Positions 36,601-43,808 of a stretch of 50,104 bases of DNA are shown in pieces (within the stretch, counting starts at the first letter, position 1; each line of letters begins with the position of its first letter). The position numbers were made by a program, and so were the translations under genes. Source of the stretch: Streptacidiphilus neutrinimicus (GTDB taxonomy: Bacteria; Actinomycetota; Actinomycetes; Streptomycetales; Streptomycetaceae); assembly GCF_000787815.1 (NCBI RefSeq), contig NZ_BBPO01000028.1:1-50104 (forward strand), given 5' to 3'. The notes beneath the pieces are model-generated. The model worked only from the letters and a program-made list of their open reading frames with translations. It did not search any database and had not been told where the DNA came from.

Positions 36601-36682
36601 GTATTGACGATCAGCAGTACAGGGCCTAGCTTCGCTCGCTGACAATATCCGGCGATCGAGATGCGCAATCTGCCAAGCTTGG
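36601..36682. promoter_or_regulatory. Operator candidates between hmgA and the Lrp/AsnC gene
   Basis: GTATTGACGATCAGCAGTAC (36601-36620) is a 20-bp quasi-palindrome with 7 of 10 pairs matching, close to the hmgA start. CCAAGCTTGG (36673-36682) is a perfect 10-bp palindrome just before the regulator. Both suit a dimeric or octameric Lrp-type protein binding the 171-bp divergent promoter region. Confidence 0.45.
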
Positions 36683-36703
36683 TCTCGGAGGAGAGGCGGC
36701 GAG

Positions 36704-37228
36704 ATGGAAGCTCAGCGCAGAAAGCCCGACCAGCTGGACGTCCTGCTGATCCGCGCGCTCGCGGAGAATCCGCGCGCCGGATTCCTGGAGCTGTCCCGCC
36801 TCACCGGCGTCTCCCGCGCCACCGTCCAGGCACGCATCCAGCGCCTGGAGGCGGACGGCGTCATCACCGGCCACGGCCCGGACGTGGACCTGGCGGCGGC
36901 CGGCTTCCCTGTGCTGGCCTTCGTGAACCTGGAGATCTCCCAGGGCAGCCTGGAGGAGCTCTCGGTCGAGCTGGCCAAGGTCCCGGGCGTCCTGGAGGCC
37001 TACGGCACCACCGGCGCCAGTGACGTCCACTGCCGCGTGGCGGCGACCTCCCACGACGGGCTGCAGCAGACGTTGATCGAGATCAGCCGCATCCCGTGCG
37101 TGGCACGGTCCACCAGCGTGATCGCCCTGTCCAAGGTGGTCTCGCCGCGCTACCTGCCGCTGCTGGAGGCGGAGGACCGCCCCCGCCCGAGCCGCGTCCC
37201 GGCGACGGGCATGCCGCCGCGCGACTGA
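36704..37228 (+). CDS. Lrp/AsnC-family regulator, probably of homogentisate catabolism
   Basis: The 174-residue protein has the AsnC winged helix (LDVLLIRALAENPRAGFLELSRLTGVSRATVQARIQRLEADGVITGHGPDVD) and a RAM ligand-binding domain (FVNLEISQGSLEELSVELAKVPGVLEAYGTTGASDVHCRVAA). Such proteins sense amino acids or aromatic catabolites. GGAGGAGAGG precedes ATG 36704. Its divergent position beside hmgA makes that operon the obvious target, with tyrosine, phenylalanine or homogentisate as candidate effectors. The C-terminal PSRVPATGMPPRD is a disordered tail. Confidence 0.92.
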   Translation: MEAQRRKPDQLDVLLIRALAENPRAGFLELSRLTGVSRATVQARIQRLEADGVITGHGPDVDLAAAGFPVLAFVNLEISQGSLEELSVELAKVPGVLEAYGTTGASDVHCRVAATSHDGLQQTLIEISRIPCVARSTSVIALSKVVSPRYLPLLEAEDRPRPSRVPATGMPPRD

Positions 37229-37316
37229 GCACCGGGCTCTCGCTGGGGGCCGCGGAGCCAACGCGCGGCACGTCCTCTCGCCGCCGGCCCCGCCCTCTGC
37301 TCGGCAGGCGAGGTCC

Positions 37317-37463
37317 CTCGGGGTGCACGCGGTCCGCTCCTCGGTGCGCGCGGTCCGGTCCTCGGCAGGCGTAGCCCTCTCCTCGGTGCGCGCGGTCCGC
37401 TCCTCGGTGCGCGCGGTCCGCTCCTCGGTGCGCGCGGTCCGCTCCTCGGTGCGCGCGGTCCGC
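37317..37463. repeat. 21-bp tandem repeat array
   Basis: Seven 21-bp units are in register from 37317. Four consecutive perfect copies (37380-37463) read TCCTCGGTGCGCGCGGTCCG plus C. The units at 37317, 37338 and 37359 are diverged, and further decayed units follow to about 37520. All six frames stay open because 21 is a multiple of 3, so apparent heptapeptide-repeat proteins (SSVRAVR or ARTEERT) are probably artefacts. Confidence 0.9.
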
Positions 37464-37527
37464 TGCACGGCAGGCGTGGCCTACTCGCCGGCAGGTGGCC
37501 TACTCCGCGGCGCGTGCAGTCCCCACG

Positions 37528-37567
37528 CCGGAGGGCGCGGGGCTCCTCCGAGCCCCGCGCCCTCCGG
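37528..37567. terminator. Very strong stem-loop after the secreted Asp-box gene
   Basis: CCGGAGGGCGCGGGGCTC (37528-37545) pairs perfectly over 18 bp with 37550-37567 around a CTCC loop. It lies 20 bp beyond the stop of the leftward gene ending at 37588 and may also stop rightward transcription from the Lrp/AsnC gene. Confidence 0.85.
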
Positions 37568-37587
37568 GTGTCGCGCCTACCGGCCTG

Positions 37588-39633
37588 CTACCACTTCGGG
37601 CGCAGGTTCACCGTGAGGATCGTGCGGTACTCGGCCGGCTGCGCGGCGCCGACCGTGTACAGCGCGGCCGGGTTCGTGCCGTAGACCGAGCCGACGGACG
37701 GCAGCGGCTTCGGCGTCGAGTAGCCGGCGAAGACCATGGTGACGGAGCCGTCCTGGTTCGGGACGACCGTCGGGTCGTACACACGGCCGGAGTAGTAACC
37801 GGAGACGTCCAGCGCGCCGCCGTTCGCGTCGAGGTCGTGCAGCGCGGAGAAGTCGTAGTCGGTGCCGATCAGCTTCTGCGGCGCGGACCAGTGGACGCCG
37901 TCGCGCGAGGACGCGTAGAAGATCTGGTTGAACGCGTCGCTGTCGCCGTCCGAGGCGTACGCGCCGGACAGGAAGAGGCCGAGGCTGCCGTCGCGGTTCT
38001 TCACGACCGTGCCGCGCGAGCCGACCCAGCGCAGGGTCGTGTCGCTGTTGGACGTCGGGTCGTTCAGGCCGGAGACCTGGCCGAGGTCGGTGAAGTGCAG
38101 CCCGTCGGTGGTGTAGGCGGCGCGGACCACGGTGTAGTCCTCGTTGTTGCCGTACAGCGACTTGGCCTTGTTCTTGCCCTCGCCGATCTTGGACAGCGTC
38201 GCGTAGGGGGCGACCGCCGCGCCGGGCGCGCCGACGGCGCTGCCCTTGGCGACCGAACCCGTGCCGCCCGTGCAGCCGGTGAGGTCGGTCGTGTCCTCGC
38301 CGGTGCAGGTGACCTGGACGATGCCCGCTGCGGTGCCGAGGCTGACGGTCACCTGGCCACCCGTCAGCGGCAGCGCCGCCGTGCTGCCGACCGGGATGGT
38401 CGCGGCCGGAAGGTTCACCGCGGCCGTGGTGGCGGTCGGGGCGTAGTAGTTGACGATCTTCTCGGTGTACAGCACGCCGACGCTGCCGCGCGGGGCGCCC
38501 GCGAGGTGCGGGACGGTGCTGATGATGCCGTCGGGCGAGACCAGGCCGGAGGTCTGGTCGGCGCCGGCCGGGATCACCGAGTCGGCCGTGACGGCGTCGC
38601 CCGCGTTGATCCGCACGCCGCCCGCGTCACGCGTGGTGCAGCCGGTGAACGCCGTCGCGGTGGCGTTGGCGTCGTTGCAGTCGACGATATGGCCGTCGAC
38701 CTGGAAGTGGCCCGGCTGCTCGAACTTCGAGGTGTCGCCGACCGTCACGGTGACGCCGTTCCCGCCCGGACCGGCCGGGACGGAGACCGCGGCGGTGGCG
38801 GTGGTGCCGCCGCCCATGCCGACCGGCTCGGCCGACGGCAGACCCGCGAGCGGGTCGTCGCCCTTCGGCGTGAGGTGGTGGACGATCAGGTTCACACCGG
38901 GGTTGTCGCCGCTCGGGCGGCTGAGTGTGTACAGGTACTCCTTGCCGTGCACCGAGAGCGTGAAGGCGTGGCCCTGGCCGTCGTCGTTGGTGTTGCCGTT
39001 CGGGCACAGGCCCTGGTTCTGCTCCAGCGCCTCGCCCGTGTACTTCCAGCTGCGGCCGTGGTCGTGGGAGACGGCCGAGACGACGGCCTCGTCCCCGTCC
39101 TTCGGCCGGTAGTCGAACAGGCCGGTCAGGGTGCGGCCGTGGTCGGTGCCGGTGACGAACGGGAAGTAGTAGGGCTGCATCGGCAGCGTGGTGTGCGCGG
39201 GCTGGCGCACGACCGTGCCGGTCTCGGGCGTCGGGCCGCCGCTCGCGCAGTAGCCGGGCAGCGGGCCGGGGGTGCCCGTGACGCCGCTCTGCGCCAGGAC
39301 CGCCCCGGACGCCGCCGGGTCCACGGCCAGGTTCGGGTACGTCACGCCGCCGACGGTGACCGTGCCGACGCCGCCTGCGGTGAAGGTCGGCAGGCTGCTG
39401 CCGTAGGACGGACCGGCCGTCAGGTCGCCCTGGGCCAGCGTCCAGGGGCCGCCCTTGACCGTCGCGACGACGGGCGTCCCCACGGTCCAGCCGACGAGGC
39501 CACGGTGGTGCGCGGGCTGGTCGCCTGCGGCGACGGCGGACTGGGCGATGGCGGGCTGGCCGAAGAGCAGCGCGCCTGCGGTCAGGCAGACGACTCCGGT
39601 GGCGGCGACCGTCGCGGTGCGACGACGTGACAT
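37588..39633 (-). CDS. Large secreted Asp-box (sialidase-like propeller) protein with two FTGC-type inserts
   Basis: The 681-residue product has a Sec signal peptide (MSRRRTATVAATGVVCLTAG to AIAQSAVA). Asp-box-like turns SHDHGRSWKY and SRDGVHWSAPQ, and AAYTTDGLHFTDLG, are spaced as in sialidase/BNR six-bladed propellers. Between blades sit two similar inserts: NGVTVTVGDTSKFEQPGHFQ through TAFTGCTTRDAGG, and GGQVTVSLGTAAG through DTTDLTGCTGGTGS. These resemble small beta-modules common in actinobacterial and phage structural proteins. Catalytic residues are not clear. GGAAGGA precedes ATG 39633. A GTTCACC-N4-GTTCGAC pair lies at 39756-39773. Confidence 0.8.
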   Translation of the reverse strand: MSRRRTATVAATGVVCLTAGALLFGQPAIAQSAVAAGDQPAHHRGLVGWTVGTPVVATVKGGPWTLAQGDLTAGPSYGSSLPTFTAGGVGTVTVGGVTYPNLAVDPAASGAVLAQSGVTGTPGPLPGYCASGGPTPETGTVVRQPAHTTLPMQPYYFPFVTGTDHGRTLTGLFDYRPKDGDEAVVSAVSHDHGRSWKYTGEALEQNQGLCPNGNTNDDGQGHAFTLSVHGKEYLYTLSRPSGDNPGVNLIVHHLTPKGDDPLAGLPSAEPVGMGGGTTATAAVSVPAGPGGNGVTVTVGDTSKFEQPGHFQVDGHIVDCNDANATATAFTGCTTRDAGGVRINAGDAVTADSVIPAGADQTSGLVSPDGIISTVPHLAGAPRGSVGVLYTEKIVNYYAPTATTAAVNLPAATIPVGSTAALPLTGGQVTVSLGTAAGIVQVTCTGEDTTDLTGCTGGTGSVAKGSAVGAPGAAVAPYATLSKIGEGKNKAKSLYGNNEDYTVVRAAYTTDGLHFTDLGQVSGLNDPTSNSDTTLRWVGSRGTVVKNRDGSLGLFLSGAYASDGDSDAFNQIFYASSRDGVHWSAPQKLIGTDYDFSALHDLDANGGALDVSGYYSGRVYDPTVVPNQDGSVTMVFAGYSTPKPLPSVGSVYGTNPAALYTVGAAQPAEYRTILTVNLRPKW

Positions 39634-39913
39634 GGGCGGTCCTTCCGGGAGCGGTACGGGAACGCGCGCGCTCAGGGCAGGGTCGGGCGCCCGAAGCGCG
39701 GTCGGCCGTGATCCTGGCTCATCGGAAGGACCCACCGGGAGTGGTCTGGTCCACTGTTCACCGAGCGTTCGACCGGCGTCTGCCGTCGGGTCGCCATCCA
39801 AACGGCCCTCCTCGGACGGGACGTGACGGATGGTCGGTCGCTGCCGCCCACCCGTCCACCCGCCCGTTTCTGCACCCGCCCACTCACTCGGTGTCGGGGG
39901 AGGGACGGGACGC

Positions 39914-40471
39914 CTACCAGCGACCCGTCTGCGGGTACTGGCCGAGCGCCATCGCGTCGATGACCTCCTTCGCCTGCCGCAGTCCCGCGCCCGTCCGCTC
40001 GCGGTAGGCCTTGATCGCCTGGATCTTCCGGCCCTGCCGCACCAGCTCCAGGATCGGCTCGAGCGACGGGTCGACGTAGGGCGCGGGGGCCGGGGCGGCG
40101 TACGCACCGGCGACCGGCACGGCGTACGGGCCCGCGGGCGACGCGGCGTACGGGCCGGCGACCGGCGCGGCGTACGGGCCGGCGGCCGGAGTGCCGTAGG
40201 GAGTGGCAGCCGAGGCGCCGGACGGAGAGGCGGCCGAGGTGGCGTACGGCCCGGTGTTGCGCTCCACGTAGTCCAGCGGCGCGCGGTCCAGGAGCCCCGG
40301 ATCCAGCGGCGTACGGTCCTGCGGGATCCGGTCCTGCGGCCCGCCGTCGCCCGCCCCGAGGCCGGGACCGCCACCCGGCGCCAGGCTGTCCAGCCTGGCC
40401 AGCACCATGTCCAGCTTCGCCTCGATCGCCGCCAGGCGCTGCTCCACCGTCACCCTGTCCACCGGTTCCAT
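39914..40471 (-). CDS. bL12 C-terminal-domain-like protein with coiled-coil head and Ala/Pro/Tyr repeats
   Basis: The 185-residue product has three parts. Residues 6-30 (VEQRLAAIEAKLDMVLARLDSL) form a heptad coiled coil. Residues 70-140 are a flexible linker of repeated GPYAAP or GPYAVP units. Residues 145-180 (ILELVRQGRKIQAIKAYRERTGAGLRQAKEVIDAM) match the C-terminal domain of ribosomal protein bL12, which contacts translation GTPases. It is not the ribosomal protein itself, which is about 125 residues. TATCGT ends 6 bases before the ATG and there is no ribosome-binding site, so it is likely leaderless. The role is unknown. Confidence 0.82.
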   Translation of the reverse strand: MEPVDRVTVEQRLAAIEAKLDMVLARLDSLAPGGGPGLGAGDGGPQDRIPQDRTPLDPGLLDRAPLDYVERNTGPYATSAASPSGASAATPYGTPAAGPYAAPVAGPYAASPAGPYAVPVAGAYAAPAPAPYVDPSLEPILELVRQGRKIQAIKAYRERTGAGLRQAKEVIDAMALGQYPQTGRW

Positions 40472-40524
40472 GCGATGACGATATTGTCTGCGTCCAGCCC
40501 CCGTCCCCGCCTACCCTGCGGGTC

Positions 40525-41097
40525 ATGATCTCCACTCGCGACGACGGCCTCCGCCTGGACACCGATCCTTCCCGCATCGACGTGGACCGCGTGCACCACT
40601 GGCTCAGCACCGACGCCTTCTGGGCGCTGGACCGCAGCCGCGAGACGGTCGCCCGCTCGATCGAGAACTCCCTCGTCTTCGGGGTGTACGCGGCGCGCAC
40701 GGCAGGGGACGACGAGAACGGCGGGGGCTCCGGGGGCGCAGAGGGCCCGGAGGGCGCAGAGGGCGGCGGCCACGGCGAACAGCTCGCGTTCGCCCGCGTG
40801 GTCACCGACTACGCGACCTTCGGCTGGCTGTGCGACGTCTACGTGGCCCGCGAGGCGCGTGGGCGCGGCATCGGGACGTGGCTGGCCGAGTCGGTCGTCG
40901 CCGAGCTCGCGCCGTTCCGGCTGAAGCGGCTGATGCTGGCGACCGTCGACGCGCACGAGGTGTACGCGCGGGCGGGCTTCCAGCCGATCCCCGCCCCGGA
41001 ACGGCTCATGATCGTCTTCGGTGCCGACGCAGGTCCGGCTGTGGGCCACGCCCCGGCGGGGTCCCCGGCCACAGGGGGCCGGAGGGGGTCTGCCTAG
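40525..41097 (+). CDS. GNAT-family N-acetyltransferase
   Basis: The 190-residue protein has the pattern of the YjdJ/Aac-like GNAT group: DRVHHWLSTDAFWALDRSRETVARSIENSLVFGVY, then FARVVTDYATFGWLCDVYVAREARGRGIGTWL with the acetyl-CoA loop ARGRGIG, then a C-terminal YARAGFQPI motif. A Gly/Glu-rich loop (about residues 62-85, repeated GAEGPEGAEGGG) is inserted between beta strands and is unusual. TACCCT lies 7 bases before the ATG with no ribosome-binding site. It is divergent from the bL12-like gene. The substrate is unknown. Confidence 0.9.
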   Translation: MISTRDDGLRLDTDPSRIDVDRVHHWLSTDAFWALDRSRETVARSIENSLVFGVYAARTAGDDENGGGSGGAEGPEGAEGGGHGEQLAFARVVTDYATFGWLCDVYVAREARGRGIGTWLAESVVAELAPFRLKRLMLATVDAHEVYARAGFQPIPAPERLMIVFGADAGPAVGHAPAGSPATGGRRGSA

Positions 41098-41107
41098 ACT
41101 CGTCGCC

Positions 41108-41578
41108 GTGACGAAGTTCTTCCTGATCCTGCACATCCTCGCCGCCATCGTGGCCATCGGCCCGGTCGCCGTGGCTGCCAGCATGTTCCCGCCGGTGGCG
41201 CGCAAGGCCCTGGCCGCGGGGCCGGACAGCCTGGAGGACACCACGACGCTCGGGGTCCTCAACCGGATCTGCAAGGTCTACGCCCTTGTCGCCCTGGCCG
41301 TCCCGATGTTCGGCTTCGCCGCAGCCGGGGTGATGAAGGTCACCGGCCAGACGTGGGTGGTCGTCTCGATCGTGCTGACGGCGATCGCGGCCGTCCTGCT
41401 CGCCGTGCTGGTCCTGCCCCGACAGGCCGAGCTGCTGGCGGGCAAGGGCCCGCGCGGCCGCGAGGTCGGCGTCAAGGACACCAAGCAGCTGGCCATGTAC
41501 ACCGGCATCTTCAACCTGCTCTGGGCGGCCGTGACGGTCATCATGATCGTCCGCCCCGGTTCCACGCTCGGACACTGA
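41108..41578 (+). CDS. Four-helix membrane protein, DUF2269-like
   Basis: The 156-residue product has four hydrophobic segments: KFFLILHILAAIVAIGPVAVAA, YALVALAVPMFGFAAAGVMKV, VVVSIVLTAIAAVLLAVLVL and YTGIFNLLWAAVTVIMIV. This, with the opening His in the first helix, resembles DUF2269 membrane proteins of unknown function. GTG 41108 was chosen because TAGACT ends 7 bases before it and the first helix starts at once. It follows the GNAT gene by 10 bp. Confidence 0.75.
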   Translation: MTKFFLILHILAAIVAIGPVAVAASMFPPVARKALAAGPDSLEDTTTLGVLNRICKVYALVALAVPMFGFAAAGVMKVTGQTWVVVSIVLTAIAAVLLAVLVLPRQAELLAGKGPRGREVGVKDTKQLAMYTGIFNLLWAAVTVIMIVRPGSTLGH

Positions 41579-41622
41579 GGAATTCGAGGAATGCGCCGGG
41601 CGCGGCCGGGGTTGTCGTCACC

Positions 41623-41793
41623 ATGAGCGACACCACGGAGACAACGGCCACCGGCGCAGCGGCGCCCGCACCCGCACCGCTTCTGCAGATGCTCCAGCTC
41701 ACCGGTCTGCCTGGTCTGCCCGAGACCGACGGCGACGCCGCTCCGGTCTGCGGGCCCGACGGCTGCGCCGTCGTGGTGCGCGACCAGCAGTAG
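41623..41793 (+). CDS. Small peptide with a CGPDGC motif
   Basis: The 56-residue product begins MSDTTETTATGAAAPAP, continues with a hydrophobic stretch LLQMLQLTGLPGLPE and ends PVCGPDGCAVVVRDQQ. The two cysteines in CGPDGC could form a disulfide, bind a metal or be the core of a modified peptide. GC at third positions is coding-like. The ribosome-binding site is weak (CCGGGG), so expression is uncertain. It lies 44 bp after the DUF2269-like gene. I do not recognise a family. Confidence 0.5.
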   Translation: MSDTTETTATGAAAPAPAPLLQMLQLTGLPGLPETDGDAAPVCGPDGCAVVVRDQQ

Positions 41794-41849
41794 CGTCAGC
41801 AGTAGCGCAGCCTTGGCAAGGCGGCTCACGCGCGCGTCGGCCGGTCCGT

Positions 41850-42773
41850 TCAGTCGGGCACGGTGAGCACGATCTTGCCGCGAACCGTGCCGGTACGGCT
41901 CAGCTCCACCGCCCTGTCCGCCTCGGCGAGCGGGTAGTCGCGGCTCACGTGCACGCGCAGCGAGCCCGCCTCCGCGAGGGCGTTGAGCGCCCGCAGGTCC
42001 GCCCCGGAGGGGTGCACCCACACATAGCGCCCGCCGAGCGCCTTCACCGAGCCGTCGACGACCGAGACGATCCGCGCCCGGTCCCGCACCACCTCGGCGG
42101 AGACGGCCACCGAGTCCCCGCCCAGGAAGTCCAGCGCCGCGTCGACGCCCTCGGGCGCGAGCTCCCGCACGCGGTCCGCGAGCCCCTCCCCGCTGAGCAC
42201 GGGCTCCGCACCGAGCTCCCGCAGGAAGGGAAAACTCTCCGTGCGCGAGGTCGTCCCGAGCACCCGCGCGCCGCGCGAGGCCGCGATCTGCGTCGCGAAG
42301 CCGCCGACGCCGCCCCCGGCGGCGTGGACCAGCACGGTCCCGCCCCCGTTCACGTGCGCCGCCGCCAGCGCCTGATAGGCCGTCAGCCCCGCCAGTGGCA
42401 GACCGCCTGCCTCCTCCCAGCTCATGGCCGGAGACTTGGGCGCGAGGGCGCGCAACGGCACCGCCGTGAACTCGGCCCACGTGCCGAACTGCGCGAAGTC
42501 CTGCCGGTTGTAAGCAATCACCTCGTCCCCCTCGGCGAACTCGGTGACCGCGACCCCGATCCGCTCGACGACCCCGGCCACGTCCCAGCCCATCGTGAGC
42601 GGGAAGTAGACGTTGAGCAGCGAGTCGGCCGCGCCTCCGGCCACATGCCAGTCGACGGGGTTCAACCCGGCCGCCTTGACCCGCACCAGCACCGAGTCCG
42701 GCCCGACCTTAGGCAGCGGCTGCTCGGTGAGCCTGGGCGTCTCGCCGTATGCGTCGACGGTGACGGCCTTCAT
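41850..42773 (-). CDS. NADP-dependent MDR oxidoreductase (quinone oxidoreductase-like)
   Basis: The 307-residue enzyme is a zinc-free medium-chain dehydrogenase/reductase. The GroES-like part opens MKAVTVDAYGETPRLTEQPLPKVGPDSVLVRVKAAGLNPVDWHVAGG. The Rossmann part has the nucleotide loop VLVHAAGGGVGGFATQIA, and it closes with RAVELSRTGTVRGKIVL, typical of quinone oxidoreductases. It reduces quinones or activated alkenes with NADPH. AGGGAG lies 6 bases before ATG 42773. It is transcribed alone, with minisatellite sequence between it and dhaL. Confidence 0.92.
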   Translation of the reverse strand: MKAVTVDAYGETPRLTEQPLPKVGPDSVLVRVKAAGLNPVDWHVAGGAADSLLNVYFPLTMGWDVAGVVERIGVAVTEFAEGDEVIAYNRQDFAQFGTWAEFTAVPLRALAPKSPAMSWEEAGGLPLAGLTAYQALAAAHVNGGGTVLVHAAGGGVGGFATQIAASRGARVLGTTSRTESFPFLRELGAEPVLSGEGLADRVRELAPEGVDAALDFLGGDSVAVSAEVVRDRARIVSVVDGSVKALGGRYVWVHPSGADLRALNALAEAGSLRVHVSRDYPLAEADRAVELSRTGTVRGKIVLTVPD

Positions 42774-42958
42774 CTGCGTCTCCCTGCTCGCGTCGCGCTG
42801 CGCCTGCCCCGCCCCTCGCCGTCGATCCTCTCCCGCGCCCGGGCCCCGGGCACCTGCCCCCGGCAGGGGGCTCCGCCGTTCGGGGGACACCGCGACCGCC
42901 GGCCCTCGTCTTCGTTCTCGTCCCGACGGTGCGCTCGCCCCGGCCGTGCGCCGGCCCG

Positions 42959-43043
42959 GAGCGTATGCCGGCCCTGAGCGTATGCCGGCCCCGAGCGTAC
43001 GCCGGCCCTGAGCGTGCGCCGGTTCTGAGCGTGTGCCGGCGGC
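42959..43043. repeat. 17-bp tandem repeat, five copies
   Basis: Five units of exactly 17 bp start at 42959, 42976, 42993, 43010 and 43027, with consensus GAGCGTATGCCGGCCCT and few substitutions. They lie in the gap 42774-43085, which has no gene. The remaining part of the gap (42774-42958) is the MDR promoter side and GC-rich sequence without a recognisable ORF. Confidence 0.9.
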
Positions 43044-43048
43044 CCCAA

Positions 43049-43096
43049 CCGTGGGCCCGTCTCAGCCGTGAGCCGTGGGCCCGTCTCAGCCGTGAG
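43049..43096. repeat. 24-bp direct duplication reaching into the dhaL 3' end
   Basis: 43049-43072 and 43073-43096 are identical and adjacent. The second copy contains the dhaL stop codon (43086-43088) and its last codons, so the first copy is a duplicated gene end with a second in-frame-looking stop context downstream of the gene. Confidence 0.9.
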
Positions 43097-43766
43097 GCTG
43101 GAGGACCTCCGCCAGTGCCGCGAAGATCAACGCGGTGGAGGTCGCACCGGGGTCCTGGTGCCCGATACTGCGTTCACCCAGGTAGGAGGCCCGGCCCTTG
43201 CGGGCCTGGAGGGGAGTGGTCGCCCGCGCACCTGCCTCCGCCGCGTCCACCGCAGCGTGCGCGGCCGCACCCAGATCGCCGCCCGCCGTGATCGCCTCGC
43301 CGAACGCCGCCACGGCTGGGGCCAGCGCGTCGACCATCGTCTTGTCTCCGGTGGTGGCCCCGCCGAGCGCGCGGACCGCGTCCAGGCCTGCCTGGAGCGC
43401 GAGCGTCAGCTGGTGGCCGTCGGCCTCCGGCGTCGTCAGCTGTCGGCCCAAGGCACGGAACGCGGAGCCGTAGAGCGGACCCGACGCGCCGCCGACCTTC
43501 GAGATCAGCGTCATGCCGACCTTGCCCAGCAACTGCCCGACGGTCTCCGGCGCGTAGCCGAGGCCGCCGATCGCCGTCTCGACGGCCGCGAAGCCGCGCT
43601 GCAGGTTCGCGCCATGGTCGGCGTCGCCGATCGCTGCGTCGAGCTCCGTCAGTTCGTCGCGGTGCGCCGTCACCGCGCGCGCGACGGCGTCGATCCACGC
43701 ACGCGTCGTCGGGATGTCGAGCGTGTCGACCCGGTCCGCGCCAGCTCCGTGGCTGCCCGTGTTCAC
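43086..43766 (-). CDS. dhaL: Dihydroxyacetone kinase subunit DhaL (ADP-binding)
   Basis: The 226-residue subunit holds the ADP and Mg ions in PTS-dependent dihydroxyacetone kinase and phosphorylates the ketose bound to DhaK. The Mg-binding motif DAAIGDADHGANLQRG lies near residues 43-58, and the nucleotide pocket includes GKVGMTLISKVGGASGPLYG and TTGDKTMVDALAPA. A late motif ARKGRASYLGERSIGHQDPGA is also family-typical. It lies 42 bp behind dhaK on the same strand. GTG start. Its 3' end is part of a 24-bp duplication. Confidence 0.95.
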   Translation of the reverse strand: MNTGSHGAGADRVDTLDIPTTRAWIDAVARAVTAHRDELTELDAAIGDADHGANLQRGFAAVETAIGGLGYAPETVGQLLGKVGMTLISKVGGASGPLYGSAFRALGRQLTTPEADGHQLTLALQAGLDAVRALGGATTGDKTMVDALAPAVAAFGEAITAGGDLGAAAHAAVDAAEAGARATTPLQARKGRASYLGERSIGHQDPGATSTALIFAALAEVLQPHG

Positions 43767-43808
43767 GCCTGCTTCGTCTCCCCCATCAGTCGGGACCGGT
43801 CCTTGCGT

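Noticed and set aside
34350-36668. A single 772-codon gene covering hmgA and the unknown gene
   Set aside because: The first part of that frame is the out-of-frame shadow of hmgA; the real second gene starts at GTG 35270 overlapping the hmgA stop.
37323-37616. Heptapeptide-repeat protein (SSVRAVR) and its minus-strand counterpart (ARTEERT)
   Set aside because: Both only translate the 21-bp DNA repeat; no ribosome-binding site, no domain, and the frames run into neighbouring features.
39756-39773. Pair of PHO-box-like heptamers upstream of the secreted Asp-box gene
   Set aside because: GTTCACC-GAGC-GTTCGAC has correct spacing but lies on the opposite strand and 120 bases away from the start; too weak for a site call.
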